The translations under genes were made by a program, and so were the position numbers. Shown in pieces: positions 51,267-61,500 of a stretch of 64,000 nt of DNA. The stretch lies in the NCBI GenBank assembly GCA_964419545.1, contig CAYQQU010000001.1, positions 62,001-126,000 of the forward strand. Direction: 5' to 3'. The notes beneath the pieces are model-generated. The model had not been told where the DNA came from. It saw nothing but the letters and a program-made list of their open reading frames with translations, and did no database searches. This DNA comes from CAYQQU01 sp964419545 (GTDB lineage: Bacteria; Bacteroidota; Bacteroidia; Chitinophagales; Saprospiraceae). Each line of letters begins with the position of its first letter. Position 1 is the first letter of the stretch.

Positions 51267-52193
51267 TTAATCTTCGATCCGTTCGATAAACGCATTCAGC
51301 TCGTCGACCGAATTGAAAGGGATGACGATTTGGCCTTTGCCGTTTTCCCGGAGTTTCACCTGCAGCTTACCGGTGCCGAAGAAAGAGCGGAAGCTCTGCT
51401 CCACTTTGCGGTAATCGTCGGGCAGAGCGGTATTTTTATTTTTGTCTTCGCGTTTTTTCTTGCCCTCCTGTGCAAAGTCATTGATCAGTTTTTCCAGGGC
51501 GCGCACCGAAAGGCCTTTGTTGAGGGTTTCCTGAAAAAAAGAATTGCGGACGGCCACGTCATACACGCCGGCGAGGGCGCGGGCGTGGCCCATGCTGATC
51601 TGCCTTTCCTTGATCGCTTTCTGGATGTCGGGCGGCAATTTCAGGAGGCGCAGGTGGTTGGTGATCGTCGATCGCTTTTTACCGACCCGGTCGGCGAGGC
51701 CTTCGTCCGTCAGGGAGCATTCTTCCTTGAGGCGGTGGTAGGTTTGGGCGATCTCGATAGCGTTGAGGTTCTCGCGCTGGATATTTTCGACCAGGGCCAT
51801 TTCCAGCATCGCCTGGTCGTCGGCCATCCGGATGTAGGCGGGCACTTCTTCCAGGCCGGCCATTTTGGAGGCGCGCATGCGGCGTTCTCCCGAAATGAGC
51901 TGGTATTGTTTCGGGCTGAGGCGCCGGACGGTAATGGGTTGAATGAGCCCGTAGGTGGTTATGGAATCGGCGAGTTCCTGCAGTGCTTCGGCATCGAAGT
52001 CGACGCGCGGCTGATGGGGGTTGACCTCGATAATGTCGAGCGGGATCATCGCCACCGAAGTCGTAAACTTTTGTACTGCGTTTTCAGGATCCTTCTCGAT
52101 CTCTTCCTCGATCTTATTCGACGGAATGAGCATATCCAGGCTGGAAGCCAGCTGACTCCGGGAGGAAGAGCGTTTTCCGGGTTTTTTAGCCAT
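51267..52193 (-). CDS. parB: Chromosome-partitioning protein ParB
   Basis: 308 residues from the ATG at 52193; an upstream ATG at 52280 would add 29 unlikely residues. The ParB/Noc N-terminal CTPase domain has PHQPRVDFDAEALQELADSI and GERRMRASK. The helix-turn-helix domain (about 150-205) has EECSLTDEGLADRVGKKRSTITNHLRLLKLP and SMGHARAL, and the end carries the C-terminal dimerisation segment. ParB loads at parS sites and slides along DNA with CTP to help chromosome segregation. I did not find a clear parS in this window. Confidence 0.95.
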   Translation of the reverse strand: MAKKPGKRSSSRSQLASSLDMLIPSNKIEEEIEKDPENAVQKFTTSVAMIPLDIIEVNPHQPRVDFDAEALQELADSITTYGLIQPITVRRLSPKQYQLISGERRMRASKMAGLEEVPAYIRMADDQAMLEMALVENIQRENLNAIEIAQTYHRLKEECSLTDEGLADRVGKKRSTITNHLRLLKLPPDIQKAIKERQISMGHARALAGVYDVAVRNSFFQETLNKGLSVRALEKLINDFAQEGKKKREDKNKNTALPDDYRKVEQSFRSFFGTGKLQVKLRENGKGQIVIPFNSVDELNAFIERIED

Positions 52194-52292
52194 TTTCGAT
52201 ACAGATTGGTCGTGAGCCCATTGCGGGTTCAGTGGAAATTCAGGTCTACAAAGGTACGGTTTTTCGAAAAAGCGGCGCAACGGAAGTGAGGC

Positions 52293-52349
52293 AACCCATG
52301 AATAATCCGGGGTAAGGAAGATTAAGAGATGCTAGCATAGCATCTCTTA
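52293..52349. repeat. REP-like repeat copy 7 plus a perfect 12-bp hairpin between parB and parA
   Basis: AACCCATGAATAATCCGGGG (52293-52312) is the minus-strand family consensus CCCCGGATTATTCATGGGTT. Next to it TAAGAGATGCTA (52323-52334) and TAGCATCTCTTA (52338-52349) form perfect 12-bp arms with the loop GCA, which is unrelated to the repeat. A further family-like piece GCCGGGCTAA is at about 52458-52467. The parB-parA gap (360 bp) holds no ORF. Confidence 0.65.
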
Positions 52350-52475
52350 GCCTGAAAAATAAGCGGCTCGTGAGGACGGCGACGCTCGGTTTGAAACATT
52401 GTTGTACTTGCGCCCCGGCGGGGTGAGCGACCGGCAGCCTATTGGTGCGCAGTGATCGCCGGGCTAAAGGCGCGG

Positions 52476-52528
52476 AAGCCCCTTGCTCTCACCAGACCCG
52501 CGATGGGTTCAGTAAGGGCAAGGGGCTT
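52476..52528 (+). other. Long-arm hairpin downstream of parA
   Basis: AAGCCCCTTGC (52476-52486) and GCAAGGGGCTT (52518-52528) are perfect 11-bp arms around a 31-base loop, 26 bp beyond the parA stop. TTTTGG follows on the + strand. It may end a + strand RNA or stabilise the parA mRNA end; no + strand gene lies nearby. Confidence 0.5.
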
Positions 52529-52553
52529 TTGGAGGGCCGGGAATTCAACCGGA

Positions 52554-53351
52554 TCAGTTGGCCACTTTCGTCGGCGCCTGGATTACGTCGTTGTTGTTTT
52601 TGAGGAATTCGCGGGCCAGATTCAGGAAGTTGGTGCTGCCTTTGCTGGTGGCGTTCATCATTACCACCGGCATGCGGAAGTTGGGCGCTTCGCCGATTTT
52701 GGAGTTGCGGTGCACGATGGTCTCGAACACCTTATCGCCGAAGATCTGGCGCACCTTATCGACCACTACATTGGCCAGGCGCAGGCGGCTGTCGTACATG
52801 GAAAGCAGGATGCCTTCAATTTCCAGGTTCGGGTTCAGCTGGGTCTTTACGCGGCGGATGGTGTCCTGCAGTTTGGTCAGCCCTTCCAGTGCAAAAAATT
52901 CACACTGTACGGGGATGAGAACGGTATCGGCGGCCGTCAGGGCGTTGACGGTGATCAGGCCGAGCGAAGGCAGGCAGTCGATCAAGACGTAGTCGTATTG
53001 GTCGCGCACCTGTTCGACGATCTGCTGAATGCGAAACTCGCGTTTGAATTCGTTGACGAGCCGAAATTCGGCCCCTACCAGCTCGATGCTCGAAGGCATG
53101 AGGTGGAGGTTGGGCGTTTCGGTTTCGTAGATGGCCTCTTCGGCCGGCGTATCGTCAACCATGCAATTGAAAGTAGTCACGTCGACGTCATCGGGAAGGA
53201 TGCCGACTCCCGACGAGGCGTTGGCCTGGGGGTCGGCATCGATGATCAGCGTCTTCTTTTCGAGAATGGCCAGGCTGGCTCCCAGGTTAATTGCCGTCGT
53301 TGTTTTTCCTACTCCTCCCTTCTGATTGGCAATAGCAACAACTTTTCCCAT
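52554..53351 (-). CDS. parA: Chromosome-partitioning ATPase ParA
   Basis: 265 residues from the ATG at 53351. The deviant Walker A motif NQKGGVGKTTTAINLGA is at residues about 9-25, with IDADPQANASSGVG (Walker A', DNA-binding switch), DYVLIDCLPSLGLIT (Walker B) and PVQCEFFALEGLTKL. It is a Soj/ParA-type ATPase that binds DNA non-specifically in its ATP form and pulls ParB-parS complexes. parB lies downstream on the same strand after an unusually long 360-bp gap. Confidence 0.96.
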   Translation of the reverse strand: MGKVVAIANQKGGVGKTTTAINLGASLAILEKKTLIIDADPQANASSGVGILPDDVDVTTFNCMVDDTPAEEAIYETETPNLHLMPSSIELVGAEFRLVNEFKREFRIQQIVEQVRDQYDYVLIDCLPSLGLITVNALTAADTVLIPVQCEFFALEGLTKLQDTIRRVKTQLNPNLEIEGILLSMYDSRLRLANVVVDKVRQIFGDKVFETIVHRNSKIGEAPNFRMPVVMMNATSKGSTNFLNLAREFLKNNNDVIQAPTKVAN

Positions 53352-53530
53352 AAAAACAAAAATTTTGGACGGTTGCCGGGCGCCAACCCACAACCGCGGC
53401 GGTTAACAGCCGGGCGTTCGACCCGGCCGATGGATCAAAAAAGAATGGCGGCGGATAAAGATCCTTCTCAAAAAGAGGTGTTCTTCCGGGAATCAGGAAA
53501 GGACTTTCGCGCACCTTGCCCAGGGAGAAA

Positions 53531-54211
53531 CTACAGTTTTGTGCTTTCTCCGATGGACAACAAAGTTAGTTCTTTTCCTTTATCCGAGAAAGCTTTTTTT
53601 GCCGCGGCATGGTCAATCTCGATATACGGGAAGGTGTCAAAATGACAGCCGATCACCCGGTCGCACTCAATAAAGTCGGCAGCCATCACCGCCTCTTCGT
53701 AGTTCATGGTAAAGTTATCGCCGATCGGTAAAATGGCGAAATCGAGCTTGGGGCAGGTCTGCGGGATCAGCTTCATGTCCATGGTCAGCGCCGTGTCGCC
53801 GGCAAAGTAAAAACACTTTTCGTCGTTCCAGATGACGAAGCCGCCCGGGTTGCCGCCGTAGGCGCCGTCGGGCAGGACACTGGAATGCACCGCATTGACG
53901 TATTTTACCGTGCCGAAGTCGAAAACCCATTTGCCGCCGTGGTTCATGGGGTGGCCGTCGATGCCTTTGGCGCCGAACCAGCTGACGATCTCAAAATTGG
54001 AAACCACCCTGGCGCCGGTGCGCTTTGCGATGGCTTCGGCGTCGGCCACGTGATCCTGGTGGCCGTGGGAGATCAGCAGGTAATCGGCAGCCAGCGTATC
54101 GACATCGATGGCGCCGGCTTTTTCGTTGGGGGTGATGAAAGGGTCGATGAGGATGTTCTTACCTTTCATTTCCAGCCCGAAAGTGGAATGTCCGTAGTAC
54201 GTTAACTGCAT
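53531..54211 (-). CDS. UPF0173-type metal-dependent hydrolase
   Basis: 226 residues. Metallo-beta-lactamase fold of the UlaG/UPF0173 group: YYGHSTF near the N-terminus, SHGHQDH (H49, H51, D53, H54) as the dinuclear metal site, AVHSSV and FAGDTAL as further ligands, and GCHFDTFP near the end. Such proteins hydrolyse phosphodiester or lactone bonds; the substrate of this one is unknown. There is no signal peptide, so it is cytoplasmic. A TATATTTG promoter box lies just upstream. Confidence 0.93.
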   Translation of the reverse strand: MQLTYYGHSTFGLEMKGKNILIDPFITPNEKAGAIDVDTLAADYLLISHGHQDHVADAEAIAKRTGARVVSNFEIVSWFGAKGIDGHPMNHGGKWVFDFGTVKYVNAVHSSVLPDGAYGGNPGGFVIWNDEKCFYFAGDTALTMDMKLIPQTCPKLDFAILPIGDNFTMNYEEAVMAADFIECDRVIGCHFDTFPYIEIDHAAAKKAFSDKGKELTLLSIGESTKL

Positions 54212-54231
54212 ATTTTTGTGGAGTTTGTTTC

Positions 54232-54239
54232 CAAATATA
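54232..54239 (-). promoter_or_regulatory. Bacteroidota -7 element TATATTTG before the UPF0173 gene
   Basis: CAAATATA on the + strand, i.e. TATATTTG on the minus strand, an exact TAnnTTTG box 21 bp upstream of the ATG at 54211. A -33 TTG is not evident. Confidence 0.45.
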
Positions 54240-54375
54240 GTTGTTTTGAGCCGCCCGGCCTCCTTTTTGAACCAATCATATCCCGCGTTGTTCTCCCATT
54301 CGTCAGCGGATCCCGTTCTTTTTTATATCATTACATCTTTGCATCTTTCCGGCTGACTTACAAGTTGTTTTCTAT

Positions 54376-54918
54376 ATGATCACCATTGTTTCCGGCACCA
54401 ATCGCAGCGAAAGCGAATGCCTTACCTTCGCCAAAAAATTCCAGGACCTGCTGGCCGCACGAACCGATGAGGAAGTAAAACTGCTGGCTCTGGAGGCGAT
54501 TCCCCACGACTGGTTCCATCCGCTCATGTACGAGGAGGGCGCGCAACACGCGAGCCTGGTGCAGGTACAGGATGAATACCTGCTGCCGGCCGGCAAGTTC
54601 TTGTACGTTACGCCGGAGTACAACGGCAGCTTTCCCGGCGTGCTCAAACTGCTGATCGACGCTTGTTCCGTTCGTCAATACAAAGCTACCTTCGACGGTA
54701 AAAAAGCAGCATTGGTCGGCATCGCATCCGGCCGGGCGGGCAACTTGCGGGGTATGGACCACCTCACCGGCATTCTGAACCACGTCGGGACGATCGTTAT
54801 GCCTAATAAACTGCCCATTTCCCGCATCTCCAAATTAATCGACCCACAGGGTGAGATCACCGATCCCAACACCCTGAAAGTAATGACCCGCCACATTGAA
54901 GACCTGCTGGCGTTTTAA
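54376..54918 (+). CDS. NADPH-dependent FMN reductase-like flavoprotein
   Basis: 180 residues with a flavodoxin-like fold: ITIVSGTNRSESECLTFAK (FMN phosphate loop, in the form S-G-T-N-R-x-x-S), YVTPEYNGSFPGVLKLLIDACS (the conserved P-E-Y-N-G-S-x-P-G motif, which holds the isoalloxazine ring) and VGIASGRAGNLRG. It probably reduces FMN or quinones with NAD(P)H. Its stop codon overlaps the end of the convergent gene by 4 bp (TTAA). Confidence 0.92.
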   Translation: MITIVSGTNRSESECLTFAKKFQDLLAARTDEEVKLLALEAIPHDWFHPLMYEEGAQHASLVQVQDEYLLPAGKFLYVTPEYNGSFPGVLKLLIDACSVRQYKATFDGKKAALVGIASGRAGNLRGMDHLTGILNHVGTIVMPNKLPISRISKLIDPQGEITDPNTLKVMTRHIEDLLAF

Positions 54919-56390
54919 AGTTTCCGAAGGCCGTAAAGCTCCGCACCGGTTGCCCGGTAACGATACACGATTTTCGCCTCCCGTTGCATTTCTTCCAGCA
55001 GCTGGTCGCGTTGCCGGCGGCTTTCGTCCGACAGCAGATGCGAAAACACCAGCCAGAGCGTTTCGTCGCCGGACAGTTTCGCCAGTTGCGTTTCCGGCCG
55101 ATCCGACCACCTGGCCAGGTAAATCGGAACAAACCTGGCCTCCTTCCAGTGGGGATGATGCTCCCGGTAATAACTTAACGCAGGAACGGCCTCGTGGTGA
55201 ACGTAGATTTGGTCGCCGGTTGCCTGCTTTTCCAGCAGCCGGTTCATCACCGGCTTGAGCGCTTCTATCTCGTAGGGCTCTGCAAAGTACCGGTATCCCT
55301 GCTGGAGAGGCAGTAACAACAAGATCAGCACAACTGTTAAAAATTGCACAACCCGGTTGCTGCTGCGCCAAAGGCTGCGGGCGCCGAAAGCCGCCGTGAG
55401 CCAGAGGATGGGAATGAAAAAAAGCGTCAGTCGCGGCATCAGGGAATAAAAGGAAAGCGCGGAAGCCAGCCCACAGGTCAGCAGGGGCGGCGTTAGGAGC
55501 CACAACCAGCTTTTTTCCCGGCGAAAGAAATGGACCAGGCCGGCGACGATCAGGCCGCCGCCGGTGATCAACGCCAGAACTGTGTGGCCGAAAGCGGTTC
55601 GGAGGATGGACCACAAGATCAAACCCAGCTTTCGCCAATCGTCAGCCGAAGCGAAAGAGACCGGCAGGAAATATTCCCGGTGATAATCGAACAGTTCCGG
55701 CCGGCTGAGATCCGAGCGCAGGATCAGCCAGTAATAAGCGGCAAAGCTCAAAAACCAGGTCAGTCCGATCGGCAGGGTCTTGCGCCATCCGTTGCGCTTT
55801 AATCCGAATAATCCCACCCCGGTCAGGATAAAAACGGCCGGCATGGACAGCCAGAGCGAAAGCGCCCCGAAAAGGCTCCAGTGCACTTTGTTGCGGGTAT
55901 CTGTACCGGGCGGATGGCGGTGGGCGGCCCACAGCAGAAGAAGGGCGACCGCAACGTCCGAAGCATACTGTTTCAGCGCAGTGCCGTAACGCAGCATTTC
56001 GGGCGAAAAAGCGAGCATCCATAAAAGGAAGGCGGTCCACCAATAGTTACCCAGCCAAACCCTGCCGATACGCAGCAACAGATAAAGGCTCAGCAGGCCA
56101 CTCAGCAAAGGCGCCAACCGCAGCGCCGGCTCGGCGCCTCCGAACAGGAAATAGCACAGTTTAACCAGCGCCAGGAAAAGGGGCGGCGCGTACTGATCGT
56201 ACGCCAGCGCCCCGGCGAGCAGATCGGGCAGGGGCTTTTCCGCGATATTGCGGGCCAGGTTAGCTTCGTCGATAAACAGGGATCGATTTTGCAGCCAAAC
56301 CACCAGACGCAGCGCAGCGCCGGCCGTCAGGATCAGCCAGGCAATCCATTTTTCCGGCTTGCCGGCCGGTAAGATGGCAGATAGTGGCAT
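54915..56390 (-). CDS. Multi-membrane glycosyltransferase, GT39/ArnT-like
   Basis: 491 residues from the ATG at 56390; a GTG at 56402 is also possible. About ten hydrophobic segments cover the first 370 residues. Near the start, SLFIDEANLARNIAEK has the acidic D-E pair on the first periplasmic loop seen in ArnT/PMT enzymes (GT-C fold), followed by YDQYAPPLFLALVKL. The last 110 residues are soluble and lie outside the membrane. Such enzymes transfer a sugar from a polyprenyl phosphate to lipid A, protein or a polymer; the target is unknown. It lies 21 bp downstream of sppA. Confidence 0.83.
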   Translation of the reverse strand: MPLSAILPAGKPEKWIAWLILTAGAALRLVVWLQNRSLFIDEANLARNIAEKPLPDLLAGALAYDQYAPPLFLALVKLCYFLFGGAEPALRLAPLLSGLLSLYLLLRIGRVWLGNYWWTAFLLWMLAFSPEMLRYGTALKQYASDVAVALLLLWAAHRHPPGTDTRNKVHWSLFGALSLWLSMPAVFILTGVGLFGLKRNGWRKTLPIGLTWFLSFAAYYWLILRSDLSRPELFDYHREYFLPVSFASADDWRKLGLILWSILRTAFGHTVLALITGGGLIVAGLVHFFRREKSWLWLLTPPLLTCGLASALSFYSLMPRLTLFFIPILWLTAAFGARSLWRSSNRVVQFLTVVLILLLLPLQQGYRYFAEPYEIEALKPVMNRLLEKQATGDQIYVHHEAVPALSYYREHHPHWKEARFVPIYLARWSDRPETQLAKLSGDETLWLVFSHLLSDESRRQRDQLLEEMQREAKIVYRYRATGAELYGLRKL

Positions 56391-56411
56391 AGCCCCCGGC
56401 ACAAAAGCGAG

Positions 56412-58190
56412 TTAGCGCATTTGGAGGTAAAACGGCAGCCGGGCTTGCATGCCCTGAGTCGCACGCAGTTCCCTCAGGTTCTGGTAGTAGGGATACCAGT
56501 CTCCGAGTTCTCTGCGCAGCAGCCAGTCGTGGCCCAGGGTGGCGAGGCTTTCCGTTTCGGTGAATTCCTCCAGGAACTGCTGCAGCGGTTCTTTGGTGCG
56601 GGGAAACTCAGTGATGCGGTATTTTTCCAGGCCGGCCAGCCCGGCAGCGGCGTCGATAGCGGTCTCCAGTCCGGCCAGGCGATCCACCAGGCCCACTTTC
56701 TGCGCCTGCTGACCGGTCCACACGCGCCCTTGTGCGATGGCGTCCACCGAATCCTGCGGCAGATTCCGTCCTTCGGCTACCCGCATGAGAAAAGTCTGGT
56801 AGAAGCGATCGGTGCTGCGTTGCATGATCTGGCGTTCCTCCTCGGAGAAGGGGAAAAACGGCGTCAAGGCGGTGCTGAACCGGCCGGTGCGCACGGTATC
56901 CCAGTGGATGCCCAGTTTTTCATTGGAGAGTTCCGAAAGGTTGGGGAAGATGCTGAACACGCCGATGGAACCGGTGAGCGTATTGGGATCGGCAAAGATC
57001 GAGTCGCCGGCCATGGATATGTAATAGCCGCCCGAAGCAGCGAGGTCGCCCATGGAGACGACGATCGGCTTGCCTTCCTCTTTGCAGCGCATGAGTTCGG
57101 CCCAGATATTTTCCGAAGCCAGGGCGTTGCCGCCCGGTGAATTGACCCGCAGGACGATGGCTTTGATCTGTTCGCTGCGCCGGATTTCGCGGATCATCTC
57201 GATATAGCGCTGGTCGCCGATCGATCCGTTTTCGCCTTTACCCATCTGGATAGCGCCTTCGGCGAAGAGGATGGCGATTTTGTCTTTGGTGCGATAATCG
57301 ACCGAAGGCGGGTTGCTGCGATTGTAAGAAACGAGGGTGTGGCTGAGGATTTTTTCATCCTCTTTAAGGCCCAGGCGATCGCGCACTTCGGTGAGGGCGG
57401 CGTCGCGGTGCGCCAGTTCGTCGACCAGCCCGTAGTGCAGGGCGTCTTCAGGCAGCATGGCGAGGTATTCATCGGCGATGCGGTATACCGCCGTATCGGT
57501 CAGGCCGCGCGCCTCGGCGATATCGCCGATAAAGTCGCCGTAGATCTCATCCAGGTAGGCGCGGATTTGCCGGCGGTTTTCGTCCGACATATCGTTGCGG
57601 CGATAGGGTTCTGTGGCGCTCTTGAACTTTCCGGCGTAGAAAACTTCTGCTTTGGCGCCGATGCGGTCGAGCATGTCTTTGAAGAAAGGAATGATCGCGG
57701 CAAAACCCCGGAAGTCCATGCGCCCGACGGGGTTGAGATAGATCTTGTCGGCGGCGGTGGCCAGATAATAGGTGTCCTGCGTAAAGTAATCGCCATAGGC
57801 GATGATAAACTTGCCGCTTTCGCGAAAAGCGAGCATGGCGTCGCGCAGTATCGAGATGGAAACGATGCCCGAACTGGAGAGGTTGAGGTCGAGCAGAATG
57901 CCTTTGATATTGTCGTCTTCGGCCGCCTGCTCGAGGGTGAGCACCATTTCCCGCAGGCCCAGGATCTTTTGTTTTTTCAGATCGAAGGGGGAAAGCTCCA
58001 GGTTATTGGTTTTTTCCGGAATAGGGTCGCTGAGGGTGAGGCGCAGCACGCTGTTGGGAGCAACCGATTTCGGCTGATCCGCCGATTGAGCGATGCCGAA
58101 AATGACGGCGGCGCCCAAACCGGCCAGTAAGATCATCGCCAGGAATACACCCAGACAGGAGGCGAATAAGAATTTGAAAAATTGTCCCAT
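56412..58190 (-). CDS. sppA: Signal peptide peptidase SppA, 67-kDa type
   Basis: 592 residues with an N-terminal membrane anchor (about 8-36). Tandem ClpP-like domains are present, as in E. coli SppA. The catalytic lysine is K190 in AGKFKSATEPY and the serine is S386 in GDLAASGGYYIS, which together form the Ser-Lys dyad between the two halves. It degrades leftover signal peptides at the inner membrane. Its length matches the long form. The glycosyltransferase follows 21 bp downstream. Confidence 0.96.
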   Translation of the reverse strand: MGQFFKFLFASCLGVFLAMILLAGLGAAVIFGIAQSADQPKSVAPNSVLRLTLSDPIPEKTNNLELSPFDLKKQKILGLREMVLTLEQAAEDDNIKGILLDLNLSSSGIVSISILRDAMLAFRESGKFIIAYGDYFTQDTYYLATAADKIYLNPVGRMDFRGFAAIIPFFKDMLDRIGAKAEVFYAGKFKSATEPYRRNDMSDENRRQIRAYLDEIYGDFIGDIAEARGLTDTAVYRIADEYLAMLPEDALHYGLVDELAHRDAALTEVRDRLGLKEDEKILSHTLVSYNRSNPPSVDYRTKDKIAILFAEGAIQMGKGENGSIGDQRYIEMIREIRRSEQIKAIVLRVNSPGGNALASENIWAELMRCKEEGKPIVVSMGDLAASGGYYISMAGDSIFADPNTLTGSIGVFSIFPNLSELSNEKLGIHWDTVRTGRFSTALTPFFPFSEEERQIMQRSTDRFYQTFLMRVAEGRNLPQDSVDAIAQGRVWTGQQAQKVGLVDRLAGLETAIDAAAGLAGLEKYRITEFPRTKEPLQQFLEEFTETESLATLGHDWLLRRELGDWYPYYQNLRELRATQGMQARLPFYLQMR

Positions 58191-58243
58191 TTTGAAATAG
58201 CTTGCGTCGTGGATTTTCGTTTAAATGTCGTTCTACGTTCATG

Positions 58244-58282
58244 GGAAAAGCCAACTTCAAAAGAAGTTAACCGGGCTTTTCC
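58244..58282. other. Branched hairpin in the sppA/adhesin intergenic region
   Basis: GGAAAAGCC (58244-58252) pairs with GGCTTTTCC (58274-58282), and inside it AACTTC pairs with GAAGTT around AAAA. It is 54 bp upstream of sppA on the minus strand and lacks a T run. The rest of the 408-bp gap (58191-58598) is AT-rich, holds a promoter box at 58502 and no ORF of note. Confidence 0.45.
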
Positions 58283-58501
58283 GAATACTTAAAAGTAGAG
58301 CACTTACATCAATTCTTAACTTTTTTTAGATGAAAAGGTTTGTTGCGTGGACGTTTGTCGGAGAATTATCGTTTTCCTCCCCGGCCTTTATTTGCTGATC
58401 AAGGCAGCACAAATGCCCGGGCAAGCATCTGTTTTAGAAAGTTATTGTTGCCTGTTTGTCGTCCGGGTATAATTTTTTCTTCATGAATGGCTGCGGCGTA
58501 T

Positions 58502-58509
58502 TAACTTTG
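58502..58509 (+). promoter_or_regulatory. Bacteroidota -7 element TAACTTTG before the adhesin gene
   Basis: An exact TAnnTTTG match 90 bp upstream of the adhesin ATG. The -33 region contains only TTC, so the match is partial. Confidence 0.5.
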
Positions 58510-58598
58510 CACAATCCCCGGAATAAGCGCGGTTCGAGTCTCCAGTTGACCTTGAGGTCGATTTTTTCGCGTATATTTTGCCAGAATTGCCCGTCAAA

Positions 58599-61500
58599 AT
58601 GTCTGTTTTTATGAGATTGTCATGGTGCTTTACATTTAGAGGAATCGCTTCGGTTCTGTTGATTTTTACTTTCGGTGCGCTACAGGCCCAGCCGCTGCTG
58701 GTAACGAACGATCCGCCCATTACCCCCGAGAACCTGATCACCAACATCTTTCTGGGCGAAGGGGTGGAAGTGTTGAGTGTTGATTACGAAGGCTCCGACG
58801 ATGCGGTAGGACTCTTCCGGTTCGGGGAAGATGAGATCGGTCTGGAGCGCGGCATTGTGCTTACTACCGGTCTCGCGGTGACCAGCGTTCCCGATTACGG
58901 CGTGGACGCCATCGGGGCCAATTTCGCCAGCGAGAATAACAACAGTACGGCCAGCGACCCCGATCTCAACGCCATTGCCAGCAATACGGTCAACAACGTC
59001 ACCAAATATACCATCACCTTTATTCCGATCGCCGATACGCTGCGCTTTCGTTACGCATTCGCTTCTGAAGAATATCCGGAGTTCGCCTGTACGCAGTACA
59101 ACGACGTTTTCGGCTTCTTCATCAGCGGTCCGGGCATCAACGGGCCTTACGAGAACGGCGGCGAAAATATCGCGTTGATTCCCGGAACCGACCTGCCGGT
59201 AACCATCAATAACGTCAATCCCGGCGTTCCCGGCAGCGCCGGCGGTACGGTGGGCAATTGTTCGCCGCCCAACGGATCGCTCGACTACTCCGGGTTCTAC
59301 AACGACAACAACAACGCCAACGTCATGCCCGTTTACGACGGCATCACCGACGTATTTACCGCGGAGGCCATCGTACAACCCTGTAACGTCTACACTATCA
59401 AGCTGCTGATCGCCGACGTGGGGGATACGGCCTACGACTCTGGGGTTTTTCTGGAAGCCAAGAGCTTCGGCACCGGTGCGCTGAAGGTGGACATCAACAC
59501 GGTGAGCGTCGACGGTTCGCTGGCGGAGGGCTGCGACCCCGGCTTTATCACTTTCTTTTTGCCCGAACCGGTGGAATCCGATTACGCCATCGACTACAAT
59601 ATTTCCGGCACTGCGACCAACGGGGTAGATTATGATTTCATTCCGGACGATCTGTTTATTCCCGCCGGCGACAGCGCCGTGACCATTCCGGTGGTCGCGT
59701 TCGAAGATATGGTGACCGAAGGAGAAGAAACCTTGCTGATCGACGTACAAACCGATCCTTGTAACCGCGATACTTTTGAAATTATTCTGCGGGAGAACCC
59801 GCTCGTACCGCCCGATCTGGGCCCGGACCTGACCATCTGCCCCGGCGACTCGGTACAGCTTGCGGGAGCGGTGCCCATCACTACGCCGCCGCCGCCTTCT
59901 TTTACTAATGACGATCCACTGTTCATCTCTACGGACAATCAACCGTTTTTTTCAGATATTGATGTTTCCGGGGTCATTCCCGATGTGCTGGGGCCTGAAG
60001 TTATCCAATCGGTCTGTATCGACAGCCTGGAGCACCGCTGGATCGACGACCTCGATATTTTCCTGATCTCCCCCGGGGGGCAGTTCCTGGAGTTGTCTAC
60101 CGATAACGGCGGCAACGGCGGCAATAACCTGGGGCTGGATTATTACCTGAATACCTGCTTTACGGTAGACGCCACTACGCCGATCAACTTTCCGGGACCG
60201 CAGGCCGGCCCGGATGCGGTGCCTTTTACCGGCGAATGGCTGCCGGAAGGGATCTGGTCGGACCTTTGGGACGGGGCGTTTCCGTCTAACGGCACCTGGC
60301 GGCTGCAAGTTCTGGACGACGCCTTCAACGTTACCGGCACGCTTTTCAGCTGGACGATCACTTTTAATCCCACCTACGAAATCGCCTACAGCTGGACGCC
60401 CGCTACCGGGCTGAGTTGTACGGATTGTCCCGATCCCGTGGCGGCCCCTACGGAGACGACTACCTACATCCTCACGGCCAACGACACTTACGGTTGTTCG
60501 GTTTCCGACACGATCACTATAGTTGTCGAGGAGCCCCTGGCTTCGCCGGTGATCAGTTGCGGGGCCATCACTGAGAACAGCATCACCTTCAACTGGGATG
60601 CCGTTCCCGGCGCTGCAGGCTATGAGGTACAGGTCGACGGCGGGGGCTGGATACCGTCCAACGGCGCCGTCAGCCATACCGTTACCGGGCTTTCCCTCAA
60701 CCAATCGGTTACGATCGAGGTGCGTCCGCTGGGCGGCTGCGGCAGTGAAATCGGCCAGGCTACCTGCCAGACGCCCGATTGTACGCCGCCTTCCCTCAGC
60801 GGTACCTCCACCAGCGCGAGCTGCGTGGGTATCGCAGACGGTTCGATTACGCTATCGGCTACCGGAGGGGCGCCGCCTTATTCCTTCACTGTCGCCGGCG
60901 TCACTAACACAACCGGTGTATTTGACGGATTGCCGCCCGACACCTATACCGCGGTAGTGGTAGACGCAAACGACTGTCCGGGCTCCTTATCCGTCATCGT
61001 GGAAGAGGCTGATGCTTTGGTGGTTGACAGCCTGTTGCTGGCTCCCACCAGTTGCTACGGCCTGGCCGACGGCGCCGCAACGGTACTGGTCAGCGGCGGA
61101 ACACCGCCTTACGCGTATGCCTGGAATAGCGGCGAAGCCGACTCGGTAGCGCTTGCACTGACCCCCGGCCTGGCGGAAGTAACGGTTACCGACGCCAATG
61201 GCTGCCAGGCTTTTTCCAACCTGATGATCCCGCAGCCGGATTCGCTGGTGCTTACCCTGGATAACCAGCCGGTGAGCTGTAACGGCGCGGCCGACGGTTT
61301 CGCTACGGTAGCGCCCGCCGGCGGCGTCGCACCCTATGCTTACCTCTGGGATGCCGGCGGTCAGGTGCAGGATACGGCATTCAACCTGAGCGGCGGCGCG
61401 TACGGCGTTACGGTGATCGACGCCAACGGCTGTCAGGCCACCGGTGCTACCACGGTGGAGGAGGCTCCGCCTATTGAGCTGGATGCCAGCGGGATAGATG

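Noticed and set aside
51330..52289. 319-codon + strand open frame opposite parB
   Set aside because: Shadow of an unambiguous parB gene.
46880..54060. parS site near parAB
   Set aside because: CACGTG cores were noticed near 46893 and 54045, but the flanks do not resemble the parS palindrome.
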